DNA of 64,000 bases from an uncultured Christensenellaceae bacterium (GCA_944381325.1 CALWKS010000006.1:1-64000), one strand, 5' to 3'; positions 47,096 to 54,318 are shown, counted from the first letter of the stretch. Notes: a model not told the origin generated them from the sequence alone. Translations and numbers: made by a program.

Positions 47096-47259
47096 AAATA
47101 CCTCCTTCAATGTAATAACCGTACATTTCCGACTACATTACACTTGGTTACCTTAATATTCCACGTAAAAATACTTAATACGCACTTTTTTGCTAATTCC
47201 GCAGTTCCAAAAAATCGTTAATCGTATCTTTTATACTTGATTAACTTCATCAGAACAAA

Positions 47260-47772
47260 TCACTTTTTAAGTTTACTGATTATTTCTTTTGCGTCTCCGC
47301 CGTGAATTATCACATAAATATCCGTGTTTCCTTCTATTTTGCGCAATTCTACGACTCCGTCTTCATACTCTTTGCAATAATCAAACACCTCCCTACCGCT
47401 CTCAAGCCTGCACAGATCCCAGTTTACCGTGTATTTTTCTTCTGCCGAATAATAACTCTTATATATGTCTACCGAGTATATTTCTACCAAGACGTTTTTG
47501 CCTCCCGACTCCACGCTGAAAGTTGCCTTGTCTCCCACAGTACAAAGTCCGAAAAACATTTTTTTGCGTTCAGCGTCTTCAGGTATGTTGAAGCAGTTTT
47601 CAATAAGGTTTTCTCTTTCTCCGTCGATTGCAACGAGCGACGACATCTGCACGGGATTCTCGCTGCCTATACTGAATTTCCATATCGCCGTACTCAAAGA
47701 GAAAACATTGGCTATCAGCAGCAGTACCGTGAGAACTATAAGCACCGTATATACCGTTATTTTCTTAGCCAT
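47260..47772 (-). CDS. Membrane-anchored protein of cassette copy 1, unknown function
   Basis: 170 residues starting MAKKITVYTVLIVL, with one membrane helix (about 4-28) and a soluble domain. It is the paralogue of the protein at 46463, differing in a two-residue indel after the helix and in the Cys content of the middle (CFNIPEDA, LCTVGDKA). The conserved SVESGGKNVLVEIY and VIIHGGDAKEI blocks match. No enzyme signature is seen, and the fold may be beta-rich. GGAGGGAG precedes the ATG by 4 nt. It follows its micropeptide by 13 nt under the promoter at 47917-47945. Confidence 0.82.
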   Translation of the reverse strand: MAKKITVYTVLIVLTVLLLIANVFSLSTAIWKFSIGSENPVQMSSLVAIDGERENLIENCFNIPEDAERKKMFFGLCTVGDKATFSVESGGKNVLVEIYSVDIYKSYYSAEEKYTVNWDLCRLESGREVFDYCKEYEDGVVELRKIEGNTDIYVIIHGGDAKEIISKLKK

Positions 47773-47785
47773 GATCTCCCTCCAG

Positions 47786-47896
47786 TTATACTATCAAAAT
47801 GCACAGCAGCATAGTAACTGTAAACGAAACGGCTAAAAACGCGATAATGCAACTAAGCGTAATAACTACTTTTTTTGAAATCTTATCGTTTTTCAT
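47786..47896 (-). CDS. 36-residue membrane micropeptide, cassette copy 1
   Basis: Begins MKNDKISKKVVITLSC and runs as a single hydrophobic helix to ...LLCILIV. GGAGGGG precedes the ATG by 6 nt. Same length, same polar head and the same downstream partner as the copy at 46985. Position-specific conservation (LAVSF in the helix centre, a Cys four residues from the end) suggests helix-helix packing. Confidence 0.8.
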   Translation of the reverse strand: MKNDKISKKVVITLSCIIAFLAVSFTVTMLLCILIV

Positions 47897-47916
47897 AAAC
47901 ACCCCTCCGTATATGT

Positions 47917-47945
47917 ATTTTACCACAAAGTTATATTGCCGTCAA
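47917..47945 (-). promoter_or_regulatory. Promoter of the duplicated cassette locus
   Basis: Minus strand: -35 TTGACG (47945-47940), 17-nt spacer, -10 TAAAAT (47922-47917). The 164-nt gap between the two cassettes shows no terminator and only a weak TTGTTC-17-TATAAA, so both copies may share this promoter. Confidence 0.7.
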
Positions 47946-47972
47946 CGTGCAATTTTACGCGCATAATGGGTA

Positions 47973-48001
47973 TTGCATACTCGCGGATTGTTTGCTATAA
48001 T
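47973..48001 (+). promoter_or_regulatory. Promoter of the HAD-rqcP-ispDF operon
   Basis: -35 TTGCAT (47973-47978), 17-nt spacer, -10 TATAAT (47996-48001). The ATG is 8 nt downstream with no Shine-Dalgarno, so the leader is 0-2 nt. Confidence 0.7.
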
Positions 48002-48009
48002 AATTATAT

Positions 48010-48714
48010 ATGGGCACAATAAAAAACGTAATATTCGATTTTGACATGACACTGGGATTCCGCACCACGATGTGGACGGATACCGTAAAAGAACTTTTGC
48101 TTGAAAACAACGTTTACGCTACGAGCGAACAGATCCGACCCGTAACGCACGGCGGCGTATATCCGTGGAGCGACCCGACAATGTCGCACGCGGATTTTTT
48201 CAAAGGTAAAGACTGGTGGCAAGTCGTATCGGGCAACATCGCGCAGGGACTGACTGAAAACAACGTATGCTCTGCTTCCGAAGCAGAAAAAGCTATGGCT
48301 GGACTCAGAGAAAGATTTTGCGACAAAAGATACTGGAAGCTTTTCCCCGACACTCTCGACACTCTTGAACAACTTACCGAAGAAGGCTACTCTCTTGCGC
48401 TTGTTTCCAACCATATCCCGGAAGCGAGAGAGATATTCAACTATCTCGGACTGGGTGCGTATTTTCCAAGAATGGTGATTTCTTCAGAAGAAGAATACGA
48501 AAAACCGCACCCTGAGATCCTTTCAAAAGCTCTCGGCGATTTTTCAAAGGATAAAACAGTGCTCGTAGGAGACAATTATTTTGCCGACGTGCTGGGCGCG
48601 ATCCAGTTCGGCATGGGCGCGGTACTGGTCAGAAAACCCAACGTTACCGCTTACAATTACTACTGTAAAAATCTGAGTGAGCTTCCCGCTCTTCTCAAAA
48701 GGATGCAAAAATGA
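48010..48714 (+). CDS. HAD-superfamily phosphatase
   Basis: 234 residues. Motif I is FDFDMTLG (nucleophile D10, acid/base D12), motif II is the Ser in LVSNH, motif III the Lys in EKPHPEI, and motif IV GDNYFADVLGA. Together they make a complete HAD phosphohydrolase with a C1-type helical cap (residues about 17-95), like the phosphoglycolate phosphatase/pyrophosphatase PpaX group. The substrate is unknown. It overlaps rqcP by the ATGA tetranucleotide. First gene of a three-gene operon with two overlapping junctions. Confidence 0.9.
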   Translation: MGTIKNVIFDFDMTLGFRTTMWTDTVKELLLENNVYATSEQIRPVTHGGVYPWSDPTMSHADFFKGKDWWQVVSGNIAQGLTENNVCSASEAEKAMAGLRERFCDKRYWKLFPDTLDTLEQLTEEGYSLALVSNHIPEAREIFNYLGLGAYFPRMVISSEEEYEKPHPEILSKALGDFSKDKTVLVGDNYFADVLGAIQFGMGAVLVRKPNVTAYNYYCKNLSELPALLKRMQK

Positions 48715-48962
48715 GACTTGACAAATTCCTTAAGGTATCGAGAATAATAAAGCGCCGCACCGTAGCCAACGAAGCCTGCGACGGCGGCAGAGTCGAGATA
48801 AACGACAGACCTGCAAAAGCAGGCGCACAGGTAAAGGTCGGCGACGTGGTAACGCTTCACTTCGGCGACCGCACTTTCAGATTCCGCATTCTCGTAGTCG
48901 AAGAGACGGTGAGAAAACAGGATACGGCGGACATGTACGAGGTCATAACCGATGAAATTTGA
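48711..48962 (+). CDS. rqcP: RNA-binding S4 domain protein, RqcP-like
   Basis: 83 residues forming one S4 domain: MRLDKFLKVSRIIKRRTVANE, then GRVEINDRPAKAGAQVKVGDVV. Length and sequence match RqcP (YabO), which holds tRNA in the ribosome-associated quality-control complex with RqcH to add Ala tails. It also resembles the Hsp15 heat-shock S4 protein. It overlaps the HAD stop by 4 nt and the ispDF start by 11 nt, so it is translationally coupled to both. Role by homology. Confidence 0.88.
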   Translation: MRLDKFLKVSRIIKRRTVANEACDGGRVEINDRPAKAGAQVKVGDVVTLHFGDRTFRFRILVVEETVRKQDTADMYEVITDEI

Positions 48963-50073
48963 CGTTATCCTTCCCTGCGGCGGCACAGGCTCTCGCACAG
49001 GGCTGTCTTACAATAAACTTTTTGCCGATATCGGCGGCGTAAAGGTGATTGAAAAAACAATTGCCGCTTTTTGCAGAGACGACGTAAAAAAAATAATAAT
49101 CGCTTCATCAAAAGAGGACGAAAACTCCTTCAGACAGATCGCGCAGAACTTCGATAAAGAAATAATCGTGGTCCGCGGCGGAGATACTCGCGGAAGATCT
49201 GTCTACAACGCTCTGCTCGCTTCCGATGCCGATTTTGTGGCTATACACGACGGAGCAAGACCTTTCGTTTCAAAAGAAGTGATCGACAACGCTTTTTCAA
49301 CTGCCGAAAAATTCGGCGCGGCGGTAACGTGCGTGCCTTCTGTCGACAGCCTCAGAATAAAGACGGCGAAAGGCTCTTCTGCAGTAGAAAGAAGCCAATA
49401 TTACTGCGTTCAGACGCCGCAGGTCTTCAACAGAACGAAAATGCTGAGAGCGTACGAACTGGCGGCAAACGACAACTATCAGGCAACCGACGACGCCGCG
49501 ATCTACGAAAGATATTTCGGCGAAGTCGCAATATCAGAAGGCGACCCGTCAAACAAAAAGATAACCACCGCAAGCGACCTTAACGGCTATATCCCTCATG
49601 GATTCCGCGTTGGCTCGGGTTGGGACACACACGCGCTCGTTGATGGAAGAAAACTCATTCTCGGCGGCGTCGAAATCCCTCACACTAAAGGGCTGCTGGG
49701 GCACTCTGACGCAGACGTGCTGACTCATGCCGTTATGGACTCCGTGCTCGGCGCACTGGGAAAACGCGACATAGGCAAACTCTTCCCCGACACAGACCCT
49801 GCATATAAAGGCGCAGACAGCATGAAACTGCTTGATAAAGTCGTATATATTATGAAAGAAGAGGGCTATTCCCTCAACAATCTTTCTGCGGTAGTAATGG
49901 CTCAGAAGCCGAAACTCTCCCCGTATATCCCGACCATGGCTGAAAACCTTGCTAAAGCTTTCGGATGTGAAGTTTCAGCAGTGAACGTAGCGGCAACGAC
50001 CACAGAAAAACTGGGCATGACAGGTAGAGAGGAAGGCATAAGCGCATTCTGCTACTGCTCTCTAAAAAAATAG
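48952..50073 (+). CDS. ispDF: Bifunctional IspD/IspF (MEP isoprenoid pathway)
   Basis: 373 residues in two domains. IspD (1-212, CDP-ME synthase) has GGTGSRTGLSYNKLF, HDGARPFV and VQTPQVF. IspF (218-373, ME-cPP synthase) has GSGWDTHAL with metal ligands D225 and H227, the third ligand H251 in GHSDADVL, the KRDIGKLFPDTDP loop and C-terminal ATTTEKLGMTGREEGI. The skipped middle step (IspE) is encoded elsewhere. Fusion of these two non-consecutive enzymes is known in some bacteria. ATG 48952 lies within the end of rqcP. Confidence 0.96.
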   Translation: MKFDVILPCGGTGSRTGLSYNKLFADIGGVKVIEKTIAAFCRDDVKKIIIASSKEDENSFRQIAQNFDKEIIVVRGGDTRGRSVYNALLASDADFVAIHDGARPFVSKEVIDNAFSTAEKFGAAVTCVPSVDSLRIKTAKGSSAVERSQYYCVQTPQVFNRTKMLRAYELAANDNYQATDDAAIYERYFGEVAISEGDPSNKKITTASDLNGYIPHGFRVGSGWDTHALVDGRKLILGGVEIPHTKGLLGHSDADVLTHAVMDSVLGALGKRDIGKLFPDTDPAYKGADSMKLLDKVVYIMKEEGYSLNNLSAVVMAQKPKLSPYIPTMAENLAKAFGCEVSAVNVAATTTEKLGMTGREEGISAFCYCSLKK

Positions 50074-50097
50074 CGCAAGACAAACATACATATTTTT

Positions 50098-50122
50098 AAC
50101 GCGGACAAAATCCGCGTTTTTT
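50098..50122 (+). terminator. ispDF terminator
   Basis: Stem AACGCGGA/TCCGCGTT with a 5-nt loop followed by further Ts, 25 nt after the stop. Confidence 0.9.
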
Positions 50123-50222
50123 ATGCAGATTGTTTTGCATTTTTAATATGCGGTATATACACGCGTTAATATGTATATAATATCGGTACGCATACCCGCG
50201 TGCAAATAAATCGCAATTTGTG

Positions 50223-50251
50223 TTGCCTTGCTGGCACCGTTCTGTTAAAAT
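50223..50251 (+). promoter_or_regulatory. Promoter of the small membrane protein (leaderless placement)
   Basis: -35 TTGCCT (50223-50228), 17-nt spacer, -10 TAAAAT (50246-50251), then AAAACT and the ATG. Six-nt gap, no Shine-Dalgarno. Confidence 0.68.
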
Positions 50252-50257
50252 AAAACT

Positions 50258-50575
50258 ATGAAAGAAGAAAAAAACACTAAAACAAATATTATATTGAACG
50301 ATATTTTCGTCGCTGTCGGAGTGCTTATCGCATTGTTCGGCATTATAGCCGTATTTGCGGTGGGCAGTTTCGGTGCTATCTGCTCTGTTATAGGCATATT
50401 CAGAAGTTTCGCTTCCGAAAGCGTTGCCGTCAGTTTTGTTCTCTCCCTTTGCGGACTGGCAACCGCCGCTCTTATGTTTTTCCTGGGCTATCACGTAAGC
50501 CGCGTGTTCCTGGACGGAATATCAGACTATATCGTTACGCGCAAAAAGAAAACGGCTGAGCTCAGAAAGAACTGA
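50258..50575 (+). CDS. Small two-helix membrane protein, unknown
   Basis: 105 residues. The charged N-terminus (MKEEKNTKTN) is followed by a Gly/Ala-rich membrane helix (about 14-48, possibly kinked) and a second helix (about 56-80). The C-terminal tail is basic (TRKKKTAELRKN), so both ends are probably cytoplasmic. No family recognised. Likely leaderless. Followed by its own terminator and then the Spo0A-like gene, with which it does not share a transcript. Confidence 0.75.
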   Translation: MKEEKNTKTNIILNDIFVAVGVLIALFGIIAVFAVGSFGAICSVIGIFRSFASESVAVSFVLSLCGLATAALMFFLGYHVSRVFLDGISDYIVTRKKKTAELRKN

Positions 50576-50607
50576 AAAAGCCTTTTTATGCGTTAATATT
50601 GCATATT

Positions 50608-50639
50608 AGCCGCGAATATTCGCGGCTTTATTCATTTTT
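50608..50639 (+). terminator. Terminator after the small membrane protein gene
   Basis: Stem AGCCGCGAA/TTCGCGGCT with a 2-nt centre, followed by TTATTCATTTTT. Confidence 0.8.
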
Positions 50640-50667
50640 CGAATTATCTCGCTTATTTCTTACAAAA

Positions 50668-50700
50668 TTCGACAACATTTTTACAATTTTGTACAAAATT
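50668..50700. promoter_or_regulatory. Spo0A-box core and 16-bp palindrome upstream of the Spo0A-like gene
   Basis: TTCGACA (50668-50674) is the reverse complement of the 0A-box core TGTCGAA, embedded in AAAATTCGACAACA. The sequence AATTTTGTACAAAATT (50685-50700) is a perfect 16-bp palindrome ending 13 nt before the -35. TACAAAATT occurs twice (50661-50669 and 50692-50700). These are good candidates for autoregulatory binding sites. Confidence 0.55.
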
Positions 50701-50713
50701 CTCCATAAAACGA

Positions 50714-50743
50714 TTGACGGATATTACCGACGGATTGTATAAT
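50714..50743 (+). promoter_or_regulatory. Promoter of the Spo0A-like gene
   Basis: -35 TTGACG (50714-50719), 18-nt spacer, -10 TATAAT (50738-50743). The ATG at 50781 has AAAGGA upstream. Confidence 0.7.
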
Positions 50744-50780
50744 CAAATCATTAAAATTCGCATTTCAAAGGACGAAAATT

Positions 50781-51488
50781 ATGAATATCCCTGAACGCGT
50801 AGCCGTTTTGGAGTCGAACGATTCTCTCTCCGAGAGAATTTTCGGACTTGTTGCAAAACATTGTAAGGACTGCGCATGTACGCAGTTTAAATCGTACGAC
50901 GATCTTTTCCGAGACAGGAACGCCTACGACATTTTTGTCTTCAACGAAGAATTTTATCTTCAGTTCCTGCGCGACGAAACATTTTCCGCCATGCTTGCAG
51001 ACTCTGCACAGCGCTCATACGTACTCACAGACGTCGACGGCTCTGTTCACCAGATATTTATATTGCGCAGACACAAAACCTCTTCCGACAGTGAAATCGC
51101 CGCAAAAATCGACGCCGCGGAAGACGAATTCTTGAGAGAACTGTTCCTTAAACTCGGCTTCAGGCACAACCTTACCGGTTGCAGATATCTGAAAGCCGCA
51201 ATCAAGCTGACAAGCAGAGACTCTTCTTATCTCAACAAAGGCATAACAAAAAGGCTTTATCCAAAACTTGCCGAGATGTTCGATTCCAACCCCAGCAGTA
51301 TTGAACGCGGCATAAGACACGCCCTCAGCGTATGCTTTGACAACGGAAAATTCAAAGCGCAATCCGCAGTGTTCGGCAACTGTTTCGACAGCTGCCACTG
51401 CCCTACCAACGGAGAATTTATCGCGCTTGTCGCAGATATGCTTTCAACCAAAATAAAGAGTATGTTCTTAAATAAAGACCCTTTATGA
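50781..51488 (+). CDS. Spo0A-like regulator with a degenerate receiver
   Basis: 235 residues. The C-terminal ~120 (about 115-235) match the Spo0A DNA-binding domain: LKLGFRHNLTGCRYLKAAI, LYPKLAEMFDSNPSSIERGIRHAL (recognition helix ERGIRHAL) and CPTNGEFIALVADML near the end. The N-terminal ~100 residues have receiver-like strands, but the position of the phospho-acceptor in YDIFVFNEEF is Asn55, not Asp. The acidic pocket near the N-terminus is reduced to ESND, and Thr/Lys landmarks are not evident. It should therefore bind 0A-type boxes without normal phosphorelay input. Spo0A proper is about 265 residues. Whether this is the cell's only Spo0A cannot be seen here. Confidence 0.85.
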   Translation: MNIPERVAVLESNDSLSERIFGLVAKHCKDCACTQFKSYDDLFRDRNAYDIFVFNEEFYLQFLRDETFSAMLADSAQRSYVLTDVDGSVHQIFILRRHKTSSDSEIAAKIDAAEDEFLRELFLKLGFRHNLTGCRYLKAAIKLTSRDSSYLNKGITKRLYPKLAEMFDSNPSSIERGIRHALSVCFDNGKFKAQSAVFGNCFDSCHCPTNGEFIALVADMLSTKIKSMFLNKDPL

Positions 51489-51507
51489 TCGATGAATAAA
51501 TATAATA

Positions 51508-51545
51508 AAGACGGCGCACTTTGATTCGCCGTCTTTTTCTTTTTT
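51508..51545. terminator. Bidirectional terminator between the Spo0A-like and grpB genes
   Basis: Stem AAGACGGCG/CGCCGTCTT with a 10-nt loop and T-rich sequence (TTTCTTTTTT) on plus; weaker on minus. Confidence 0.82.
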
Positions 51546-51584
51546 AACGCAGATTACAATTAAATTCAAGCTGTTATTCTTGCA

Positions 51585-52133
51585 TCAACTTCCGCTTTTG
51601 CCCTTTTGAGTGTATTCTTTTACAAAGTCAGTTTTAGCCAGGGTGTAAGCGTCTCTGTCCTTGCCGTATTTCTCTTTAAGGCTCAGCTTGAGCTCTTCGT
51701 ATCGTTTTGCAACGTCGTAATGTCTTATAAGATAATCGCGGAAATACAGCTCGTCATTATCCCCTTTCTTTCTCAGATGAATATGAAAAACTTCGTCCGC
51801 ATAGCCGCAAGGGGTGTAGCCTTTATTAAGTGAGATCCTGTCCGGGCTTTCGCTCATCACTATATAGCCGTGATTTTTCAGAATGTCCGCGCATTCTTTC
51901 AGCTCTCCGTCTCTGACTTCAACGAGGATATCTACTATATCCTTTGCCTTTATCGTCCCCACGGCAGTACTTCCCACATGGTTCACCGTCTCAGCAAGAC
52001 TGCCGAGAAGACCTTGCAATATCTCTTTTTCTCTTTCAAAACTTTTCTTCCATTTTTCAGGCGCAGGGTCTTTGAGTATAATCGGAAACAGATCCCACAA
52101 TTCGCTCAATGTCATATCTTCAAGTGCTTTCAT
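51585..52133 (-). CDS. GrpB family protein (UPF0157)
   Basis: 182 residues with the GrpB/UPF0157 nucleotidyltransferase-like core: NHVGSTAVGTIKAKDIVDILVEV, then a helical region and FHIHLRKKGD. RDYLIRHYDVAKRYEELK is the C-terminal family hallmark. The fold is that of minimal nucleotidyltransferases; activity is unproven in the family. It lies 27 nt after a GNAT gene on the same transcript, and GrpB/GNAT pairs are common in Bacillota accessory regions. Confidence 0.9.
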   Translation of the reverse strand: MKALEDMTLSELWDLFPIILKDPAPEKWKKSFEREKEILQGLLGSLAETVNHVGSTAVGTIKAKDIVDILVEVRDGELKECADILKNHGYIVMSESPDRISLNKGYTPCGYADEVFHIHLRKKGDNDELYFRDYLIRHYDVAKRYEELKLSLKEKYGKDRDAYTLAKTDFVKEYTQKGKSGS

Positions 52134-52160
52134 AAAACTGTGTCCTCACCTTTAAAAACC

Positions 52161-52688
52161 TCAGCCTTTCAGCTTACCGTAACGGCATAGATCATAAAGT
52201 CTGCCGTCCTTGAACGCAGCGTTTTTAAGCACGCCTTCAAGAGCAAAACCGTTCTTTTCAAGCACTCTGCGGGAAGCAACGTTGGGAGCAAAAACTTCTG
52301 AGCTTATCTTTGCGATATCGAGAGTCATGAAAGCCTCTTCGACTATCAGCCTTGTGGCGACGGTGGCTATTCCTCTCCCCCAATATTCCTTATTCAGCAC
52401 ATATCCCAGCTCTGCGTCCTTGACATAAATGTCTTTCTTTCCTTCGATCGTGATATTGCCCGCAACTTCGCCGTCGACGATTATCGCGCGGTACAAACCG
52501 TCCTTTCCGTCGTACTCTTTTATCATATTCAGCCACCAGTCCGCATCCGCTTCAGTATAAGGTTCAGGAATCCTTCCCGTAAGATATCTGCGGTCAGTAC
52601 CGTTGCAGACGTAAATAAGCCCGTCCTTTAAATCTTCACTCCATTTTTCAAGTCTGATATCCATAAACTGCTTTTCCCGCTCCGTCAT
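52161..52688 (-). CDS. GNAT N-acetyltransferase (RimJ/RimL type)
   Basis: 175 residues. The acetyl-CoA binding segment reads ELGYVLNKEYWGRGIATVATRLIVEEAF (motif A, G-R-G-I-A), with the typical NVASRRVLEKNGF (motif B) after it. The C-terminus LYDLCRYGKLKG fits the RimJ/RimL ribosomal-protein N-acetyltransferase-like family that also includes antibiotic acetylases. Start at 52688 or at ATG 52664 (MDIRLEKW); neither has an ideal Shine-Dalgarno. The leader contains an eight-codon ATG frame (MKSAYVFN, stop) ending 6 nt before the first ATG. Confidence 0.88.
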   Translation of the reverse strand: MTEREKQFMDIRLEKWSEDLKDGLIYVCNGTDRRYLTGRIPEPYTEADADWWLNMIKEYDGKDGLYRAIIVDGEVAGNITIEGKKDIYVKDAELGYVLNKEYWGRGIATVATRLIVEEAFMTLDIAKISSEVFAPNVASRRVLEKNGFALEGVLKNAAFKDGRLYDLCRYGKLKG

Positions 52689-52737
52689 ATGATTTTATCA
52701 ATTAAAGACATAAGCGCTCTTCATGTTTCTTTAAATA

Positions 52738-52766
52738 ATTATATATTTTATCTTTATATGTGTCAA
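52738..52766 (-). promoter_or_regulatory. GNAT-grpB promoter
   Basis: Minus strand: perfect TTGACA (52766-52761), 17-nt spacer, perfect TATAAT (52743-52738). Confidence 0.82.
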
Positions 52767-52789
52767 TACGGGCATTTTGCGATAATTAA

Positions 52790-52817
52790 TAAAAAACGGA
52801 AGGCTTTTGCCTTCCGT
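52790..52817 (-). terminator. Terminator after the queuosine-transporter/SDR operon
   Basis: 9-bp perfect stem ACGGAAGGC/GCCTTCCGT, TTTT (AAAA on minus) loop, six Ts on minus. Confidence 0.92.
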
Positions 52818-52853
52818 CATCTTGTATCGCTGTAAAACGATCGTATTTTCAAA

Positions 52854-53501
52854 TCACCATACAAACTCAGCTTTTGCCGCTTCTCCGTTGTCGATAAGTA
52901 TGTCCTGAGCGGTCATTGACTTGTTCACTACGGTTACGAAATATGCCCACTCGGCGATTTCTTCCGCGCTTGCCCACTTGGGAATGAGCGTCAGAGACAT
53001 TATCTTATCCCACATCTTTTTGTCTTGTATTACTCTGTCGTTGAGCGCTGTGGTAACGCCTCCGGGGGAAAGACTGTTTGCTGTCGCGCCGTACTTTGCG
53101 ACTCTTAAAGCTACGTTTTTCATATAAGCGAGTATGCCGCCCTTGCTTGCCGAATACTCGGGAAACTCTGCTCCCGTATGAGCGCTTGCGGACGCGATAA
53201 ACAGCACGCTCTTTATTTTGTCCTGAAAAGCATACTTCTCGCTTACTCGTATCGTGCCTTTAAGATTGACGTCTATGTCCTCTCCGCTGTCCTGCACGCC
53301 TGCGTTGTTGATAAGTATTTCAACGCCGTCGACTTCAGGCAATACGCCTTTTGCTATATCTGCAACTACGTGGGTATAATTGCAACTGTCGATTGTCGCC
53401 CCTTCTTTGTCTATGCCCGTAACGTCATGCCCGAGAGACAAAAATTTTTCTGCGATAGCCTTGCCTATCCCGTTGCTCGTACCCGTTATCAGAACTTTCA
53501 T
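52854..53501 (-). CDS. Short-chain dehydrogenase/reductase
   Basis: 215 residues from ATG 53501 (MKVLITGTSNGIGKAIAEKF), where AAAGGAG gives the ribosome site. The long upstream in-frame extension overlaps the transporter and is not real. It has TGTSNGIG, ILINNAG, catalytic Ser in FIASASAH and YSASK. It is short for an SDR but complete through the active site and LSPGGV. Its start overlaps the transporter stop (TAATG), so it is coupled to a preQ1-regulated gene. A role in queuosine metabolism is possible only by association. Confidence 0.88.
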   Translation of the reverse strand: MKVLITGTSNGIGKAIAEKFLSLGHDVTGIDKEGATIDSCNYTHVVADIAKGVLPEVDGVEILINNAGVQDSGEDIDVNLKGTIRVSEKYAFQDKIKSVLFIASASAHTGAEFPEYSASKGGILAYMKNVALRVAKYGATANSLSPGGVTTALNDRVIQDKKMWDKIMSLTLIPKWASAEEIAEWAYFVTVVNKSMTAQDILIDNGEAAKAEFVW

Positions 53502-54256
53502 TATCTGCACTCCTTTATTCTTTTCGTAAATTCGAAATACTCTCTGCCCACGTCTTCTTTCTTCCATCTTCTGCACACTGCATAGCCGAAGCCAGAAAAT
53601 ACTATCTCGCATGTCAGCTCGACAACCATACCCGTAAGCGAACAGGTCACGCATTGCAGAAGCGACCAACCGAAAAACACGTGGCTGACAACAAGAGCAA
53701 AAATCATATTGTCAACAAACTGCCCGAGTGCGGTCGATACGTAAGATCTGAGGAAGTAAGCGACAGCGCCGTCGGGATTTTTTCTGAATGCAAGCCCTAT
53801 GCCCGCATTGGTAAAATTATTGACGAGAGCTGAAACTATGAACGCAAGCGTGCTTCCTGCAAGCACGTACCACGTCCCTCCGAAAGTATTGTCAAGCGCG
53901 CCGTTTATCTGTTCTCCGCCCTGTTCCACGAAAGATTCGCCCCACGCACCCGGGATGAGACTCCCGAGAAACATTATCAGGCAAAAAACCAGGTTTACCG
54001 CAATAGCAAATACCGACAACATTGTAGCCGCCTTCGGTCCGAAGTGCTTGGTTACGATATCCATAGTAAGAAAAGCAAACCATGAAACTATTATACCGCA
54101 ATCGAGCGCAAGCCAGCTCACAGGCAGATCAATGCTCTTGTTCGCAAGCAGATTCATAGAAAAAACGCTGATCACGAAAAACACCATAACAACGGCTGGC
54201 ACGCTTCTTAAAAGCAGTTTGTACTCAGAAAAGAAATTTTTGATTTTGCAGCCCAT
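53501..54256 (-). CDS. Queuosine precursor transporter, YhhQ/VUT family
   Basis: 251 residues from ATG 54256 (MGCKIKNFFSEYK). The longer upstream frame runs through the riboswitch and is rejected. It has about six or seven membrane helices, including VVMVFFVISVFSMNLLANK, WLALDCGIIVSWFAFLTMDI and the family-typical DIVTKHFG. The segments ALVNNFTNAGIGLAF and STALGQFVDNMIFALV are also typical (Q-x-x-D/N-N-x-x-F). VUT proteins import 7-cyano/7-aminomethyl-deazaguanine for tRNA queuosine. The preQ1-I riboswitch in the leader independently supports this. AAGG before the ATG is the ribosome site. Confidence 0.93.
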   Translation of the reverse strand: MGCKIKNFFSEYKLLLRSVPAVVMVFFVISVFSMNLLANKSIDLPVSWLALDCGIIVSWFAFLTMDIVTKHFGPKAATMLSVFAIAVNLVFCLIMFLGSLIPGAWGESFVEQGGEQINGALDNTFGGTWYVLAGSTLAFIVSALVNNFTNAGIGLAFRKNPDGAVAYFLRSYVSTALGQFVDNMIFALVVSHVFFGWSLLQCVTCSLTGMVVELTCEIVFSGFGYAVCRRWKKEDVGREYFEFTKRIKECR

Positions 54257-54287
54257 ATATACCTTCTTTGACAATACGTGACCGCAC

Positions 54288-54307
54288 AAAAAAAGCGCAT
54301 ACTGCGC
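54288..54307 (-). terminator. Riboswitch-controlled terminator before the transporter
   Basis: Stem GCGCA/TGCGC with a 3-nt loop and seven Ts on minus, 11 nt downstream of the preQ1 aptamer tail and 31 nt before the ATG. Expression platform of the riboswitch. Confidence 0.8.
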
Positions 54308-54318
54308 CCATCTTCCCG

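Noticed and set aside
53502..53669. 56-codon N-terminal extension of the SDR
   Set aside because: It overlaps the transporter C-terminus and lacks conservation; ATG 53501 has a Shine-Dalgarno and gives a canonical SDR N-terminus.
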